From: Prochlorococcus sp. AG-402-L09
GTDB lineage: Bacteria; Cyanobacteriota; Cyanobacteriia; PCC-6307; Cyanobiaceae
Length of the DNA stretch: 64,000 nt
Assembly (NCBI GenBank): GCA_003216715.1
Contig: QCIK01000009.1
Coordinates: forward strand, 1-64,000
Reading direction: 5' to 3'
Both the position numbers and the translations under genes were made by a program. Numbering within the stretch: the first letter of the stretch is position 1; each line of letters begins with the position of its first letter. Of this stretch, positions 63,439 through 64,000 are shown one piece after another. A model generated the notes under the pieces. That model was not told the DNA's origin. It was given only the letters and a program-made list of their open reading frames with translations, and made no database searches.

Positions 63439-64000
63439 ATGGCAGACTTAGTTATTCTGATTTTATTTCTCATATCAGGTGCAATAACCGGATGGATTGG
63501 AGTGAATTGGTTACCTGAAGAGACTTTAGATCATATTACTAATCTGAAAAATTTAAAAATTGCTTTATCAGGATTAACCGCTCTTGTAGGTCTTTTAATA
63601 GCTTTCCTTTTTCAGCAATTTAGAAATAAATTAACTAAAAGAATAAAAACCATGCCAACAGACCTACTGGTTAGTAGATCTGTTGGCATAGTTATTGGGC
63701 TTGTTGTCGCGACCCTTTTATTGGTACCTGTTCTGCTTTTACCTTTACCCGCTGAATTATTTTTTGTAAAGCCTATTTTTGCTGTACTTAGCAACATATT
63801 TTTTGGAGTACTTGGATATAACCTTGCCGATGTTCATGGTCGAACGGTTTTACGTCTTTTCAATCCAAATAGCACTGAATCTTTGTTGATGGCAGATGGG
63901 ATTTTAACTCCAGCCAGTGCAAAAGTTTTAGATACCAGTGTAATAATTGATGGTCGCATTCAGTCCCTTCTTAGATTTGGACTAATAGAAGGACAAATAA
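63439..64000 (+). CDS. PIN/TRAM domain membrane protein, 3' end outside window
   Basis: ATG at 63439, open to the window end (187 codons seen). Two to four membrane helices (about 3-22, 41-55, 80-105, 110-130) precede the start of a PIN nuclease domain at about 167 (KVLDTSVIIDGRI, whose Asp is the metal site). The plan matches the PilT/PIN-TRAM (YacL-like) family of cyanobacteria and Firmicutes. Function is unknown; probably membrane-bound RNA processing. Confidence 0.85.
   Translation, partial: MADLVILILFLISGAITGWIGVNWLPEETLDHITNLKNLKIALSGLTALVGLLIAFLFQQFRNKLTKRIKTMPTDLLVSRSVGIVIGLVVATLLLVPVLLLPLPAELFFVKPIFAVLSNIFFGVLGYNLADVHGRTVLRLFNPNSTESLLMADGILTPASAKVLDTSVIIDGRIQSLLRFGLIEGQI

Noticed and set aside
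1-64000. CRISPR array, prophage or plasmid segment
   Set aside because: No evenly spaced short repeats with unique spacers, no integrase or capsid genes; the only regular repeats code for TPR units.

Overview
The window looks like 64 kb of chromosome from a small-genome marine cyanobacterium, most likely Prochlorococcus (possibly a low-light, NATL-like type; the clade is an inference). Grounds: AT-rich DNA with little intergenic space; cyanobacteria-specific families (Ftn2/ARC6-like division protein, DUF3122, DUF3611, TIGR03792, DUF1517, cyanobacterial PIN/TRAM protein, CobL, long-form ThiE); the nickel superoxide dismutase gene with its maturation protease (sodN-sodX); and TPR proteins with a leader motif typical of marine picocyanobacteria. 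No phage structural genes, CRISPR arrays or intact insertion sequences were seen.

Positions 1-13600 are an accessory, surface-sugar region. Three TPR-repeat proteins carry three different glycosyltransferase-like C-terminal domains (2-1648, 2165-4015, 7156-9072). They are interleaved with two NAD-dependent sugar-nucleotide enzymes on the minus strand (4250-6050). A second sugar block follows: a cupin-type nucleotide-sugar isomerase/epimerase, an SDR protein and a sugar C-methyltransferase (9615-12010). Gaps are long and very AT-rich. They hold two decayed copies of one small gene (1731-1985 and 6449-6628), each upstream of a GTG-started TPR gene. The 12011-13352 gap holds a cluster of candidate DnaA boxes.

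From 13600 to the end the region is core genome. In order: lexA, argF, ftsH, ribD and two unknowns; cobL; nadK, pheS; surE; DUF3611; ribF; a 30-residue membrane miniprotein; thiE-thiS; a DUF1517 protein; a small gene split by an in-frame stop; an era - trmD::ispF - TIGR03792 - larB operon; a BI-1 family gene, phoH, rpsP, ffh and ftn2; pdhA; a group-2 sigma factor; nnr; mnmA; lnt; an FKBP gene that is apparently frameshifted; sodN-sodX; trpC; lpdA; a SpoU methyltransferase; murA; tRNA-Leu; argD-folC; an FAD-linked oxidase and an amidohydrolase; tRNA-His; miaB; ddl - unknown - ftsQ - ftsZ; the SRP RNA; panB; hemW; and a PIN/TRAM protein cut by the window end.

The core part combines cell-wall synthesis and division (murA, ddl, ftsQ, ftsZ, ftn2), protein targeting (ffh plus its RNA, lnt, ftsH), cofactor synthesis (riboflavin, thiamin, NAD, pantothenate, cobalamin, folate) and RNA modification (trmD, mnmA, miaB, SpoU). 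The items most worth a second look are the TPR-glycosyltransferase island, the trmD-ispF fusion, the two apparently broken genes (27461-27832 and 44209-44809), the ThiS protein with residues after its diglycine, and the 30-residue membrane protein.
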